NCBI GenBank assembly: GCA_026414975.1
Contig: JAOAHZ010000004.1
Span: 176,484-240,483, forward strand
Length of the DNA: 64,000 bases
DNA from: Bacteroidia bacterium
Lineage (GTDB): Bacteria; Bacteroidota; Bacteroidia; SpSt-205
Reading direction: 5' to 3'
In this document: positions 34,046-41,708 of the stretch, piece by piece
Layout of the letters: every line of letters starts with the position of its first letter
Numbering within the stretch: the first letter of the stretch is position 1
Notes under the pieces: model-generated
What the model saw: the letters and a program-made list of their open reading frames with translations, nothing else
Told to the model about the DNA's origin: nothing
The model's database searches: none
Made by a program: the position numbers and the translations under genes

Positions 34046-35115
34046 ACGGGGGAGGCTAAAGCGAGCCGAGAAAGGGCTCGGACAATTTCTCCGGCGATGC
34101 GCACAAAGACATCAGAGAGAAGAGTGCCCGATTCTAAGGCAGGGGGAATACCCGCATCGCTTTGCTGAACTACGGATTCCAGAAGCGGTATCTCACCTAA
34201 AAGAGGCACACCATACCGTTGTGATAACATACGACCCCCGCTTTCGCCAAAGATATAAAATTTTCGCTGAGGTAGCTCTGGGGTCCAGAAGTAGGACATG
34301 TTCTCTATGATGCCGATTACAGGGACTTGAACGAGAGGCATTCGGAACATCATGAGAGCCTTTTCGGCATCGGCCCATGCCAGCCGCTGCGGCGTAGTTA
34401 CAATCACAGCGCCTTGAGGGCGAAACTGCTGAGCGAGAGTGATTTGAATATCGCCTGTACCAGGAGGCATATCTACCACCAAGTAGTCCAGCTCGCCCCA
34501 GTCAGTCTCTGTCAAAAGCTGCCTTAGAGTATTAGAAGCCATAGGGCCTCGCCACGGCGTAGCCTGACCAGCGGGCACCAAAAAGCCTAATGACATAACC
34601 TCGACACCATACTTGCGTATAGGAACGAGGTAGGGACGACCATCCTTTTCCCGAACAGCTGGCTTTGCTTGCTCTAAGCCCATCAAGATAGGAATGCTTG
34701 GGCCGTAAATATCTGCATCCAAGAGCCCCACCCGGCCGCCGAGCTGAGCAAGAGCTATGGCAACATTAACGGCAACCGTAGACTTTCCCACACCCCCCTT
34801 ACCCGAGCCAATTAGGATAAGATTCTTTACCTGAGAAACCAGCTCAGTCCCACCGCCGACCGTCTGAGACGAAAAAGCGACCTGAACCTCCCACCTTTCT
34901 CCCAGCACCTGGCGAACAGCCTCGGTGATCTGAGAGGAAAAATAGTCCTTTAGGGGGCAAGCGGGGGTAGTCAGCTGAAGGGTAAGAGATACCTTGCAAT
35001 CCTCCTCATTCCAGGCCAACCCTTTGACCATGCCCGCCTCAACGATGTTCTGACGAAGGTCTGGGTCTACGACGGTGCGGAGAGCCTCGTACAATTGGGA
35101 TTCTATGCCGTGCAT
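34042..35115 (-). CDS. Mrp/ApbC family Fe-S carrier ATPase
   Basis: A 357-residue P-loop ATPase from ATG 35115; a TTG at 35133 would add six residues. The N-terminal MIP18/DUF59 domain (LYEALRTVVDPDLRQNIVEAGMV) comes first. Next is the deviant Walker A GSGKGGVGKSTVAVN, then GLLDADIYGPSIPILMG and LVVDMPPGTGDIQITLAQ. The family assembles or transfers Fe-S clusters to apo-proteins in the cytoplasm. The usual CxxC near the C-terminus is not obvious here (FWTPELPQRKFYIFG occupies the place). It is followed by an NFU gene with a 4-bp overlap and preceded by the barrel gene by 26 bp. Confidence 0.9.
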   Translation of the reverse strand: MHGIESQLYEALRTVVDPDLRQNIVEAGMVKGLAWNEEDCKVSLTLQLTTPACPLKDYFSSQITEAVRQVLGERWEVQVAFSSQTVGGGTELVSQVKNLILIGSGKGGVGKSTVAVNVAIALAQLGGRVGLLDADIYGPSIPILMGLEQAKPAVREKDGRPYLVPIRKYGVEVMSLGFLVPAGQATPWRGPMASNTLRQLLTETDWGELDYLVVDMPPGTGDIQITLAQQFRPQGAVIVTTPQRLAWADAEKALMMFRMPLVQVPVIGIIENMSYFWTPELPQRKFYIFGESGGRMLSQRYGVPLLGEIPLLESVVQQSDAGIPPALESGTLLSDVFVRIAGEIVRALSRLALASPV

Positions 35116-35141
35116 CTCAGATAGCAAAAACAAATCCTGTC

Positions 35142-36026
35142 TCAGTCTTCGTCGTCCTCGTCGCCTTTTTTCTTTTTGGCCTTCTTGGGCTTTCTCCCTG
35201 GGTCAGTGGGCTGGGCACCCGCAGGTGGGTTCTGAGTCGGTTCAGCGGTGGGCTCGGCCTTTTTACGCTTCTCTTTCTTAGGCTTTTCCGCCGGTGGAAC
35301 CGCCGGAATAGGAGAGGAAGACTCTGTGGCCTTCGGTTTCACATACCCCAATCCGAGGGAAAAACGCAGGTATCCTCCAGTCAAACGAGCGGGAGCTACA
35401 CCCTCTGGCTCAGGACCTTCCGAGGCTTTCCACTTAGCTTCCGATAGAGCAAATACACCTCCCAAGTCTGCCCCCCACAAAAGGGTGAGTCCATCCCCCC
35501 TCCTCCAGCGCCGCAAACCCAACCCAATCTCTGCTAGGCCTAAGTTAGCCGAGTAGGTGCGTTTATCTAAAGGACGCAACTCTTGATTACGCCCAAAGTA
35601 GATTGGTTCGGTAAAGTAGTTGGTATATCGGAGCTCATAAGTGCCTACCTGATAGCCTGCATAGGGATAGAGAAGCCATAAATTCTTATTGAGCAGGGCA
35701 AAACCAACCTGACCTCCATAGTGAAGCGCATAAGGTCGCGCCAGCCCTCGCTCTGTTTCCGATGCGTCGTAGTGCTGAAGCTGTAAGGTTCCAGCCAGCA
35801 AAAGTCGCTTGGCCAGTATTAGGTCCAAGTTAGCCCCTGCTGTGGTAGCCCACGGTATTAGACGGAAGTCTTTTCCCAAGGCGTTGCTGGCCTTGAGATC
35901 TTCGCTAAGCTTGCCGAAGCTCCCGTATCCCACACCACTATGCCCGCGTAGCAGGATGCCGAAGTTCACCGGCTCATCTTGAGCCCATAAGGCGGAAATA
36001 CAAAAGCCTAATAGGATAAAGCGCAT
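35142..36026 (-). CDS. Outer-membrane beta-barrel protein with Lys/Pro-rich and acidic tail
   Basis: A 294-residue protein with signal peptide MRFILLGFCISALWA cut before Q16. Residues about 17-215 alternate polar and aromatic residues in strands (GVGYGSFG, YGGQVGFALL, LLYPYAGYQVGTYELRY, YLRFSLGLGYV), as in eight-stranded Bacteroidota barrels. From about residue 215 the chain becomes low-complexity: PPAEKPKKEKRKKAEPTAEP, more Pro/Lys, then KKKKGDEDDED at the end. Such a tail after the last strand is unusual. A TACCTTTG element is five bases before the ATG. It leads the operon containing Mrp, NFU and DUF4197. No transport substrate can be inferred. Confidence 0.72.
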   Translation of the reverse strand: MRFILLGFCISALWAQDEPVNFGILLRGHSGVGYGSFGKLSEDLKASNALGKDFRLIPWATTAGANLDLILAKRLLLAGTLQLQHYDASETERGLARPYALHYGGQVGFALLNKNLWLLYPYAGYQVGTYELRYTNYFTEPIYFGRNQELRPLDKRTYSANLGLAEIGLGLRRWRRGDGLTLLWGADLGGVFALSEAKWKASEGPEPEGVAPARLTGGYLRFSLGLGYVKPKATESSSPIPAVPPAEKPKKEKRKKAEPTAEPTQNPPAGAQPTDPGRKPKKAKKKKGDEDDED

Positions 36027-36031
36027 ACAGA

Positions 36032-36039
36032 CAAAGGTA
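36032..36039 (-). promoter_or_regulatory. Promoter -7 element (TACCTTTG)
   Basis: TACCTTTG on the minus strand, five bases before the barrel-protein ATG at 36026. Confidence 0.6.
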
Positions 36040-36050
36040 GGGGTTTTAGC

Positions 36051-36635
36051 TTATCGCAGGAGAGATTTGAACTTTTCTCGGGCTTTCTGGACTTTCGGAG
36101 CGATTACATACCGACAATAGGCCTGCTCAGGATGCTTGGCAAAATAATCCCAGTGATAGGACTCTGCCGGGTAAAAGTTTCTCAGCGGTTCTATGGCTGT
36201 CACAATAGGTGCCTGAAACACTTTCTGCGCCTCTAAGCGAGATTTGACTCGTTCGGCAATTTCCTTTTGAGCAGGTGTGTGGTAAAAGATAACAGACCGA
36301 TACTGGGGACCTATATCGTTACCTTGGCGGTCGGGGGTAGTTGGATCGTGGGTAAGAAAGAAGTATTCCACAATCTGCTCATAACGAATAATATCTGGAC
36401 GAAACCGGACTCGTACCACCTCGGCATGGCCTGTGGTTTTCGTGCATACTTGTTCGTAAGTAGGATTAGGCACATGTCCGCCCGCATAGCCGGGGTACAC
36501 CTCTTCCACACCCTTGAGCTGTTTGAATAAAGCCTCTGTGCACCAGAAGCAGCCGCCACCAAAAGTCGCTTCTTCTATTATTTGTGCTTCCATACAGCTT
36601 AGCAAAGCTACGAGGAAAAGCCAACGCATAGCCAT
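36051..36635 (-). CDS. msrA: Peptide methionine sulfoxide reductase MsrA, exported
   Basis: MsrA reduces methionine-S-sulfoxide in damaged proteins. The 194-residue chain has a short signal peptide (MAMRWLFLVALLSCMEA, before Q), so it should act in the periplasm. The catalytic segment is ATFGGGCFWCTEALF, with the nucleophilic Cys in GCFW. VEEVYPGYAGGHVPNPTYEQVC, HAEVVRVRFRP and DRQGNDIGPQYRS also match the family. Two in-frame ATGs (36635 and 36629) are possible; the second gives the simpler signal peptide. It ends 25 bp before the barrel gene begins on the same strand. Confidence 0.94.
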   Translation of the reverse strand: MAMRWLFLVALLSCMEAQIIEEATFGGGCFWCTEALFKQLKGVEEVYPGYAGGHVPNPTYEQVCTKTTGHAEVVRVRFRPDIIRYEQIVEYFFLTHDPTTPDRQGNDIGPQYRSVIFYHTPAQKEIAERVKSRLEAQKVFQAPIVTAIEPLRNFYPAESYHWDYFAKHPEQAYCRYVIAPKVQKAREKFKSLLR

Positions 36636-36860
36636 AATTTCTAAACATTATTTCATGGCACCTCTAACCTCCGAGCCTATGACTACTTTGAGAGGTCTCT
36701 ACTCTTTATCCCCTTCCGATGACACCTTATTTGCTCGCTCACAGTCCCCAATCGCTCTAAGCTAATGAAATCCCCGTCTCTCAGCCCACACAATCCTTTG
36801 TCCAGACTAGTCTCCCAAGGCCCTAGGGATATGGTTGAAGATATTTTGTTAGGTTGAGAG

Positions 36861-37589
36861 ATGAGAGCCCAACTATTTCTCATCGTATCCTGTCTCTGGG
36901 CTCAGATCATGCCCACGAGATGGAGTGCAGGGATACAGGTTGGCTTGAACATCCCTGCCTACCGCTCCTCTGAACCTGTGGAAAAAGCCGTGGTTTTACC
37001 AGGATTCACAGGAGGAGTTATCATTCGGCGGGAGGTTTCCTCGCGATGGGCCTTAGTAAGTGGGTTATACTTTAGCCAGCGCAACTCAGATTACCTTGTA
37101 CGAGAAAGCTATCAGGGTGACACGACCGTTGGCAACACAAGAGATGAGTATATCGTACATATCTCTAATGATGGACGACTAAGGCTCGCTCACTTGGAAA
37201 TACCCGTCTTAGCCGAGTGGAGCTTCATGCGCACAGAGTATAACCGCTCTTATCTGCTATTTGGCTTCCATGCAGGATACAAACTCTTCATGCGAAATAG
37301 CGGCCGAACCCAGGTGGCCTTAGAGGGACTGGACTTTCTCCCTCTGTTTGGCTTTTCACCTCAAACCCGCCTCATTGTAGCTGAGGGTCCGATTCAGCCT
37401 GGACGCATAGAGTTCAGACGCGGAGACATAGGAATCTGGTTTGGTGGAGGAAACTGCTACCGCATGGGAAAAGGAGAAATGAACTTTGAAATACGAGCTT
37501 GGACCGGTATCCTGAATATCTTCCGAATTCCTGCAGATCAAAAGTTCTACAACGGTTCAGTTATGTTTCTGGCTGGATATAATTTCTGA
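36861..37589 (+). CDS. PorT-like outer-membrane beta-barrel protein
   Basis: A 242-residue protein with a 14-residue signal peptide (MRAQLFLIVSCLWA, cut before Q15). Strand-like repeats follow: WSAGIQVGLNIPAYRS, GGVIIRREVSSRWALVSGLYFS, LEIPVLAEWSF, YLLFGFHAGYKLFM, FEIRAWTGILNIF, and an aromatic last residue in FLAGYNF. This is the porin-family/outer-membrane-beta-barrel pattern of PorT-type Bacteroidota proteins. Function is undetermined; PorT itself is a T9SS component, but this family is broad. It is a single gene with a 225-bp upstream gap in which I see no clear TAnnTTnG element. Confidence 0.72.
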   Translation: MRAQLFLIVSCLWAQIMPTRWSAGIQVGLNIPAYRSSEPVEKAVVLPGFTGGVIIRREVSSRWALVSGLYFSQRNSDYLVRESYQGDTTVGNTRDEYIVHISNDGRLRLAHLEIPVLAEWSFMRTEYNRSYLLFGFHAGYKLFMRNSGRTQVALEGLDFLPLFGFSPQTRLIVAEGPIQPGRIEFRRGDIGIWFGGGNCYRMGKGEMNFEIRAWTGILNIFRIPADQKFYNGSVMFLAGYNF

Positions 37590-37700
37590 GAGAGCCTAAT
37601 GATGGTGCTCTTCTTCATTCTATCCTCAGCACAGCTTGTTCAGTCATAGGGACGATCGACCTGCAACGCGAAGCAAAATCACCTTAAGATTGAGCAGCCT

Positions 37701-38462
37701 ATGAGAGAAGCTACTCTGTCGGCTGAAGAGACTGTAAAGCGGTCGTTTCTACAGCGAACTTATGCTCTGGCTGGCATAAGCATCGCTGTCAGCGGTCTCA
37801 TCGCCGCAGCGGTGTATAAACTCCTCGAAACATTCGGACCCCCTATTCTCTTGGAACAGTTCAAGTACCTGCCTCGGGACCTCCAAGGCATAGCTTTGAT
37901 TGTTGTGGGGATTATGCTCCTTTTAGCCATGCTATCTTTGGGGCTTCTCCTCATTAAGTGGGTGAGCCAGCTTTATACACCCCTCTTTTTGATTGTTGTA
38001 GCATGGGTCGCTTTTGCGGTTTTAGGAGGTCTTCTGTTATCGCCCGTGTTTTACCTCGCAGGATATGAGCTGACGCTGAAGGTATTTTTAGCTACGGGTG
38101 CCGTCTTTACGGCTACGGGTCTTTTAGCTTACACCTTACGCATAAACCTCACCCGCTGGGGCGGTCAGATACTGAGCATGCTGGTCGGGCTTACCATCAT
38201 GGGAGCTATCAACCTTGTTCTGCGTAGTGAATGGATAGAAATCGCTTGGATGTATGGAGGTTTAGTCTTGTGGATCATCATAGCGGCCTATGCTCACCAG
38301 CTCTTGAAATATTTGCCTATGCCTACAGAAGAAGAACGGGAAAGAGGGGCCCTGACTCGTCTCGCTATTGGAAGCGCTCTGCTACTTTACATCATCTTCT
38401 ATGGCTTATTCATTCGGCTATTAGTGATAGCTCTGTCTCAGAAGGGGAAGTCTCGCCGCTGA
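37701..38462 (+). CDS. Bax inhibitor-1/YccA family membrane protein
   Basis: A 253-residue inner-membrane protein with about seven hydrophobic segments, starting with the family's cytosolic opening VKRSFLQRTYALAGISIAVSGL. Segments continue through GIALIVVGIMLLLAMLSLGLL, FLIVVAWVAFAVLGGLLLSPVF, VFLATGAVFTATGLLAYTL, and MLVGLTIMGAINLVL. In this superfamily members act as pH-gated Ca2+ leak channels or interact with FtsH. Which applies here is unknown. The tRNA-His gene begins 32 bp after the stop. The upstream gap contains TAAGATTG, a weak promoter candidate. Confidence 0.8.
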   Translation: MREATLSAEETVKRSFLQRTYALAGISIAVSGLIAAAVYKLLETFGPPILLEQFKYLPRDLQGIALIVVGIMLLLAMLSLGLLLIKWVSQLYTPLFLIVVAWVAFAVLGGLLLSPVFYLAGYELTLKVFLATGAVFTATGLLAYTLRINLTRWGGQILSMLVGLTIMGAINLVLRSEWIEIAWMYGGLVLWIIIAAYAHQLLKYLPMPTEEERERGALTRLAIGSALLLYIIFYGLFIRLLVIALSQKGKSRR

Positions 38463-38477
38463 ATAAGGAAAAAGTCA

Positions 38478-38485
38478 TACTTTTG
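38478..38485 (+). promoter_or_regulatory. Promoter -7 element (TACTTTTG) of tRNA-His
   Basis: TACTTTTG matches TAnnTTTG and lies eight bases before base -1 of the tRNA, as expected for a stable-RNA promoter with a very short leader. It gives independent support to the promoter reading used elsewhere. Confidence 0.55.
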
Positions 38486-38493
38486 TCGAGCAC

Positions 38494-38568
38494 GGCGGGC
38501 ATAGCTCAGGTGGTTAGAGCGTCTGACTGTGGCTCAGAAGGTCGTCGGTTCGAGTCCGACTGCCCGCC
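38494..38568 (+). tRNA. tRNA-His (anticodon GTG)
   Basis: Full cloverleaf. The acceptor arm pairs 38495-38501 with 38561-38567, the anticodon stem TCTGA/TCAGA frames GTG at 38529-38531, and the T-arm is GTCGG-TTCGAGT-CCGAC. G at 38494 can serve as the extra G-1 opposite discriminator C73 at 38568, the hallmark of tRNA-His. CCA is not encoded. The DUF2480 start codon lies only two bases beyond the 3' end. Confidence 0.97.
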
Positions 38569-38570
38569 CT

Positions 38571-39068
38571 ATGGAAGCCCCGATCAATCGCGTGGAAGCC
38601 GCGGGGCTGCTTACGGTAGATTTAGGTCGGCTCCTCCCTTCTCCCCCGGTAGTGGAAATAGATATGGCCAATTTTTTAGAAGAAGGGCTTCTATTGCGAG
38701 AGAAGGTGTTCCGAGCTGCTCTCAAGGCTCACGACTGGAGCATTTACGAGGGAAAGGTCGTGGCGATTAGGCTGAGTACAGAAGCAATCGTTCCACCTTG
38801 GGCGTATTTGCTGATTGGCATGTACCTCGCTCCCCATGCAGTTTATTATGGCGTAGGAGACAAAGCATCCGTAGCTGAGAGATATCAAATGTTGCTTTTG
38901 GAAACTATAGATTGGGAGAGCTTCCGAGATAAGAAGATTCTACTCAGAGGGTGCACCTCCATCTCTGCGACCATAATGACCGAGTTTTTTCGGCGCGTGA
39001 TGCCGATAGCGCAGTTAGTTTTTTACGGAGAGGCCTGCTCCAGCGTGCCGATTTATAAACGACGATAG
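38571..39068 (+). CDS. DUF2480 family protein
   Basis: A 165-residue cytoplasmic protein of the Bacteroidota-restricted DUF2480 family as I know it. It shows INRVEAAGLLTVDLG, MANFLEEGLLLREKVFRAAL, HDWSIYEGKVVAIRLSTEAI, VPPWAYLLIGMYLAP, ILLRGCTSISATIMTEFF, and the end CSSVPIYKRR. The function of the family is unknown. The frame is open back into the tRNA, but ATG 38571 (MEAPIN) is the sensible start. It lies two bases after the tRNA-His 3' end and has no room for its own promoter, so it is probably released from a tRNA-mRNA transcript by 3' tRNA processing. The receptor gene follows in the same frame. Confidence 0.85.
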   Translation: MEAPINRVEAAGLLTVDLGRLLPSPPVVEIDMANFLEEGLLLREKVFRAALKAHDWSIYEGKVVAIRLSTEAIVPPWAYLLIGMYLAPHAVYYGVGDKASVAERYQMLLLETIDWESFRDKKILLRGCTSISATIMTEFFRRVMPIAQLVFYGEACSSVPIYKRR

Positions 39069-39086
39069 AATCTTTCCCTTCAACTG

Positions 39087-41252
39087 ATGGGAGTATGGCT
39101 TCAAGTGGTAGGGGTGCTTTTACAGGGCGGAGAACCAGTCAGGGGAGTTCGGCTCTGGTGGAGCGGCACTGATATAGAAGCCGTCTCCGATAGTACAGGA
39201 CGATTTATCCTGGGGGCACCCCCTACTTTTCCCATCTGGTTGCGAGCAGGAGGTTTGATAGATAGCCTAAAGCTGGAGCAGCTTCCTGAAAGCCTGCTGG
39301 TTTGGGATATTGCCCCCCACGTGTCGGCTCCCTCGCAGCCCATAGTGGCCCAAAAAGAGGGACTCCAAACTCTAAACCCTCAGCCAATCGTGTTATGGAG
39401 CCGAACTACCCTTACCGCCGCGCCTTGCTGTAACCTATCTGAGGCTTTTGAAGGGACAGCTTTGGTAGATGCCACCGTTTCAGATGGAGCTCTCGGTGTG
39501 CGCCAACTTCGCTTGCTGGGCTTTGAAACTGCCCATAGTCCCCTCTTGTATGAAAACAAGCCTCTCTCCATGGGCCTGTACCGACCGTGGGCTGTTCAGT
39601 TCACGCCTGCCCTTTGGGTTCAGAGTCTTTCTGTCACAAAAGGAATTGGTAGCGTGATTAATGGTCCCGATGGGATTGCGGGACAGGTGCAAGTTCAATA
39701 CCTCTCATCCAACCAACCCGATTACCCTCGTAGTGTGGAAGCTTTTGTTCGCAGCACAGGAGAGCTTTTTCTCGCTGGACGCTACGAATGGACAACGACC
39801 CCTCAGAATCGCTACCTCTTACTTAGCAACTTAGGATGGACCCCTTTCCAATCCTATGCCCTTCAGGACCATAATGGTGATGGTTTTTTAGACATACCCC
39901 TATTTCAGCATGGACATGTTCTCATACGCCATGTGCGACAGGATACGGCGGGAAGAATGTTGGAGATAGATGGCGAAGGGCTTTATGATTATCGCTGGGC
40001 TGGTCAAGTCCGGTTTCGCAGGCCGGAGGATATAGCTACGCTTCAAGCGTGGGGAAGCTATCAGAGACTGTACTTTTTGCAGACTTCGCTTCGTCGAGGC
40101 TGGGTTTTATCAAGGGGGCGAGGACTTAGCCTGCTTTGGCAAGGACGCTATTTTTCGCAGCATCTCCAGGCTGGCTTCAACCAATACGAAGCCCAACAAC
40201 CCTTAGGTTGGGCGCAGCTTATCTACCGCCAACCTCTGGGGGATACCCGTTGGATACTCCAAGCTGGACCTTCAGTGCGAGTAGCCTACTACAGTGAATC
40301 ACTTAGCACATGGCACGCCTACGATACAAGTTGGAGGAGGATAGAAGGCATAGCTGGAGCTTTTACGGAAGTTATCGGTAGCCCCTACCCTACATTATCG
40401 GTGGTCTTAGGCGGACGAGCTGATTGGCATTCGTTTTGGGGCTGGCAACTCCTTCCACGCCTGCACCTAAGGTGGGCATACGCTGAACGGGGCGCCCTCA
40501 GGCTATCAGCTGGCCGCGCTTGGCGCATACCAGACCCTTTATCTGAGACTTTTCCTTTTCTCCTGAGCATGCGCCTATGGCGGCTAAACCTTGGACGATG
40601 GCCTCCCGTGGAGAGTGGATGGAGTTATGGCTTCTTCTGGCATCACATCTTTGGGGTAGGTTCGCATATTCTGCGATTATCGCTTGATGGGCTACGAGCT
40701 CACTTCAGGCGACCCCTTATCTGGAACATAGAGAAACCTTGGCTGGTAGAAGTCCTATCAGGCGAGAAGCCAGCCTTGTATCAAGCTCTATATGGAGAAC
40801 TGCAGTACGAGATACCCGATCAGCTTCGATTCACCTTAGGCTATAAACTGCAAGAGGTATGGTGGGTTTTATCTGGCCACAGAGTATTTCGTCCGCTTCT
40901 ACCGCGACACCGAGTGGTAGGATGGCTCACATGGATGACTCTCTCACGCCGCTGGCAAGCTGATGCGATTCTCTCATGGTACGGTCGCCAACGCCTCCCC
41001 TCTACCGCGGAAAAAGAAGAGCCCTACCGTCTCTCCTCTTATACACCCGCTTTCGCCACCATCGCCCTCCAAATCACCCACCGTGTAGATCAGTGGGAGA
41101 TTCAGGTGGCCGGGGAAAACCTCGGGGGCTTCCGCCAACCCCAACCCGTCCTGGCTGCTGATCAACCCTTCTCACCTCAGTTTGATGCTTCGCTCGTTTG
41201 GGGCCCTATCATGGGACGAATGGCTTCCATTAGCCTCCGCTACAACTGGTAG
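39087..41252 (+). CDS. TonB-dependent outer-membrane receptor
   Basis: A 721-residue receptor. An N-terminal carboxypeptidase-regulatory-like domain runs from about residue 6 (VVGVLLQGGEPVRGVRLWWS, DSTGRFIL). A plug domain follows (VLWSRTTLTAAPCCNLSEAF, VQSLSVTKGIGSVINGPDGI with the typical GSV/GPDGIAG). A long barrel ends in SISLRYNW with an aromatic C-terminus. These proteins import siderophores, cobalamin, metals or glycans using TonB energy; the ligand is unknown. An in-frame stop six codons upstream forces the ATG at 39087. The N-terminus MGVWLQ has no basic n-region and merges into the first beta-strand, so the signal peptide is doubtful. Confidence 0.88.
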   Translation: MGVWLQVVGVLLQGGEPVRGVRLWWSGTDIEAVSDSTGRFILGAPPTFPIWLRAGGLIDSLKLEQLPESLLVWDIAPHVSAPSQPIVAQKEGLQTLNPQPIVLWSRTTLTAAPCCNLSEAFEGTALVDATVSDGALGVRQLRLLGFETAHSPLLYENKPLSMGLYRPWAVQFTPALWVQSLSVTKGIGSVINGPDGIAGQVQVQYLSSNQPDYPRSVEAFVRSTGELFLAGRYEWTTTPQNRYLLLSNLGWTPFQSYALQDHNGDGFLDIPLFQHGHVLIRHVRQDTAGRMLEIDGEGLYDYRWAGQVRFRRPEDIATLQAWGSYQRLYFLQTSLRRGWVLSRGRGLSLLWQGRYFSQHLQAGFNQYEAQQPLGWAQLIYRQPLGDTRWILQAGPSVRVAYYSESLSTWHAYDTSWRRIEGIAGAFTEVIGSPYPTLSVVLGGRADWHSFWGWQLLPRLHLRWAYAERGALRLSAGRAWRIPDPLSETFPFLLSMRLWRLNLGRWPPVESGWSYGFFWHHIFGVGSHILRLSLDGLRAHFRRPLIWNIEKPWLVEVLSGEKPALYQALYGELQYEIPDQLRFTLGYKLQEVWWVLSGHRVFRPLLPRHRVVGWLTWMTLSRRWQADAILSWYGRQRLPSTAEKEEPYRLSSYTPAFATIALQITHRVDQWEIQVAGENLGGFRQPQPVLAADQPFSPQFDASLVWGPIMGRMASISLRYNW

Positions 41253-41285
41253 GCATCTTACCATTTGGAGTTAGATTTTTCTACT

Positions 41286-41293
41286 TACCTTTG
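41286..41293 (+). promoter_or_regulatory. Promoter -7 element (TACCTTTG) of the V4R-like module
   Basis: TACCTTTG lies four bases before ATG 41298. A TTTG at 41264-41267 lies about 18 bases upstream, in the usual place for the -33 element. It supports ATG 41298 over the TTG at 41265. Confidence 0.6.
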
Positions 41294-41297
41294 CCCT

Positions 41298-41708
41298 ATG
41301 AGTACCTGGAGAAAATGGCTCCAAACCTTTCTGCCCCGAGTAGGGACCGCTAGAGAAAGTTCTTCCGGCTCCCCCTATCCTCTTCCCCCCCAATTGCTAC
41401 CGACAAATCATTTTCCACATGACTCGATAAGCAGACAGGCCAGATTTCTGGTGCCAGACCAACTATATCCTCTTCTGCCTATCAAGACATGGACTTCCCG
41501 GCATATCTCTCCTTATGCATGGGATCGGGCTATCATTCGCAGCCTTCCAGCTCTACAACGAATCCAAGCTCACCTTCCCTCTTTGCTTGCACCGAGGTCT
41601 GACACCCAAGTACCTGGAAAGGCCATAGAAGTCATCCTCAATTCTCTGAAGGATATGTATGGCATATCCATTAATCCCGAAGAAGTACTTCAAAGGACAG
41701 TCCTATGA
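41298..41708 (+). CDS. Hypothetical protein, first gene of a three-gene module
   Basis: A 136-residue protein I do not recognise. The first 60 residues are basic, Pro/Ser-rich and probably disordered. The rest looks structured (PYAWDRAIIRSLPALQRIQ, then KAIEVILNSLKDMYGISINP). There is no signal peptide. It is the first gene after a strong promoter and overlaps the V4R-like gene by 4 bp (ATGA), implying coupled translation and probably interaction with its product. Confidence 0.7.
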   Translation: MSTWRKWLQTFLPRVGTARESSSGSPYPLPPQLLPTNHFPHDSISRQARFLVPDQLYPLLPIKTWTSRHISPYAWDRAIIRSLPALQRIQAHLPSLLAPRSDTQVPGKAIEVILNSLKDMYGISINPEEVLQRTVL

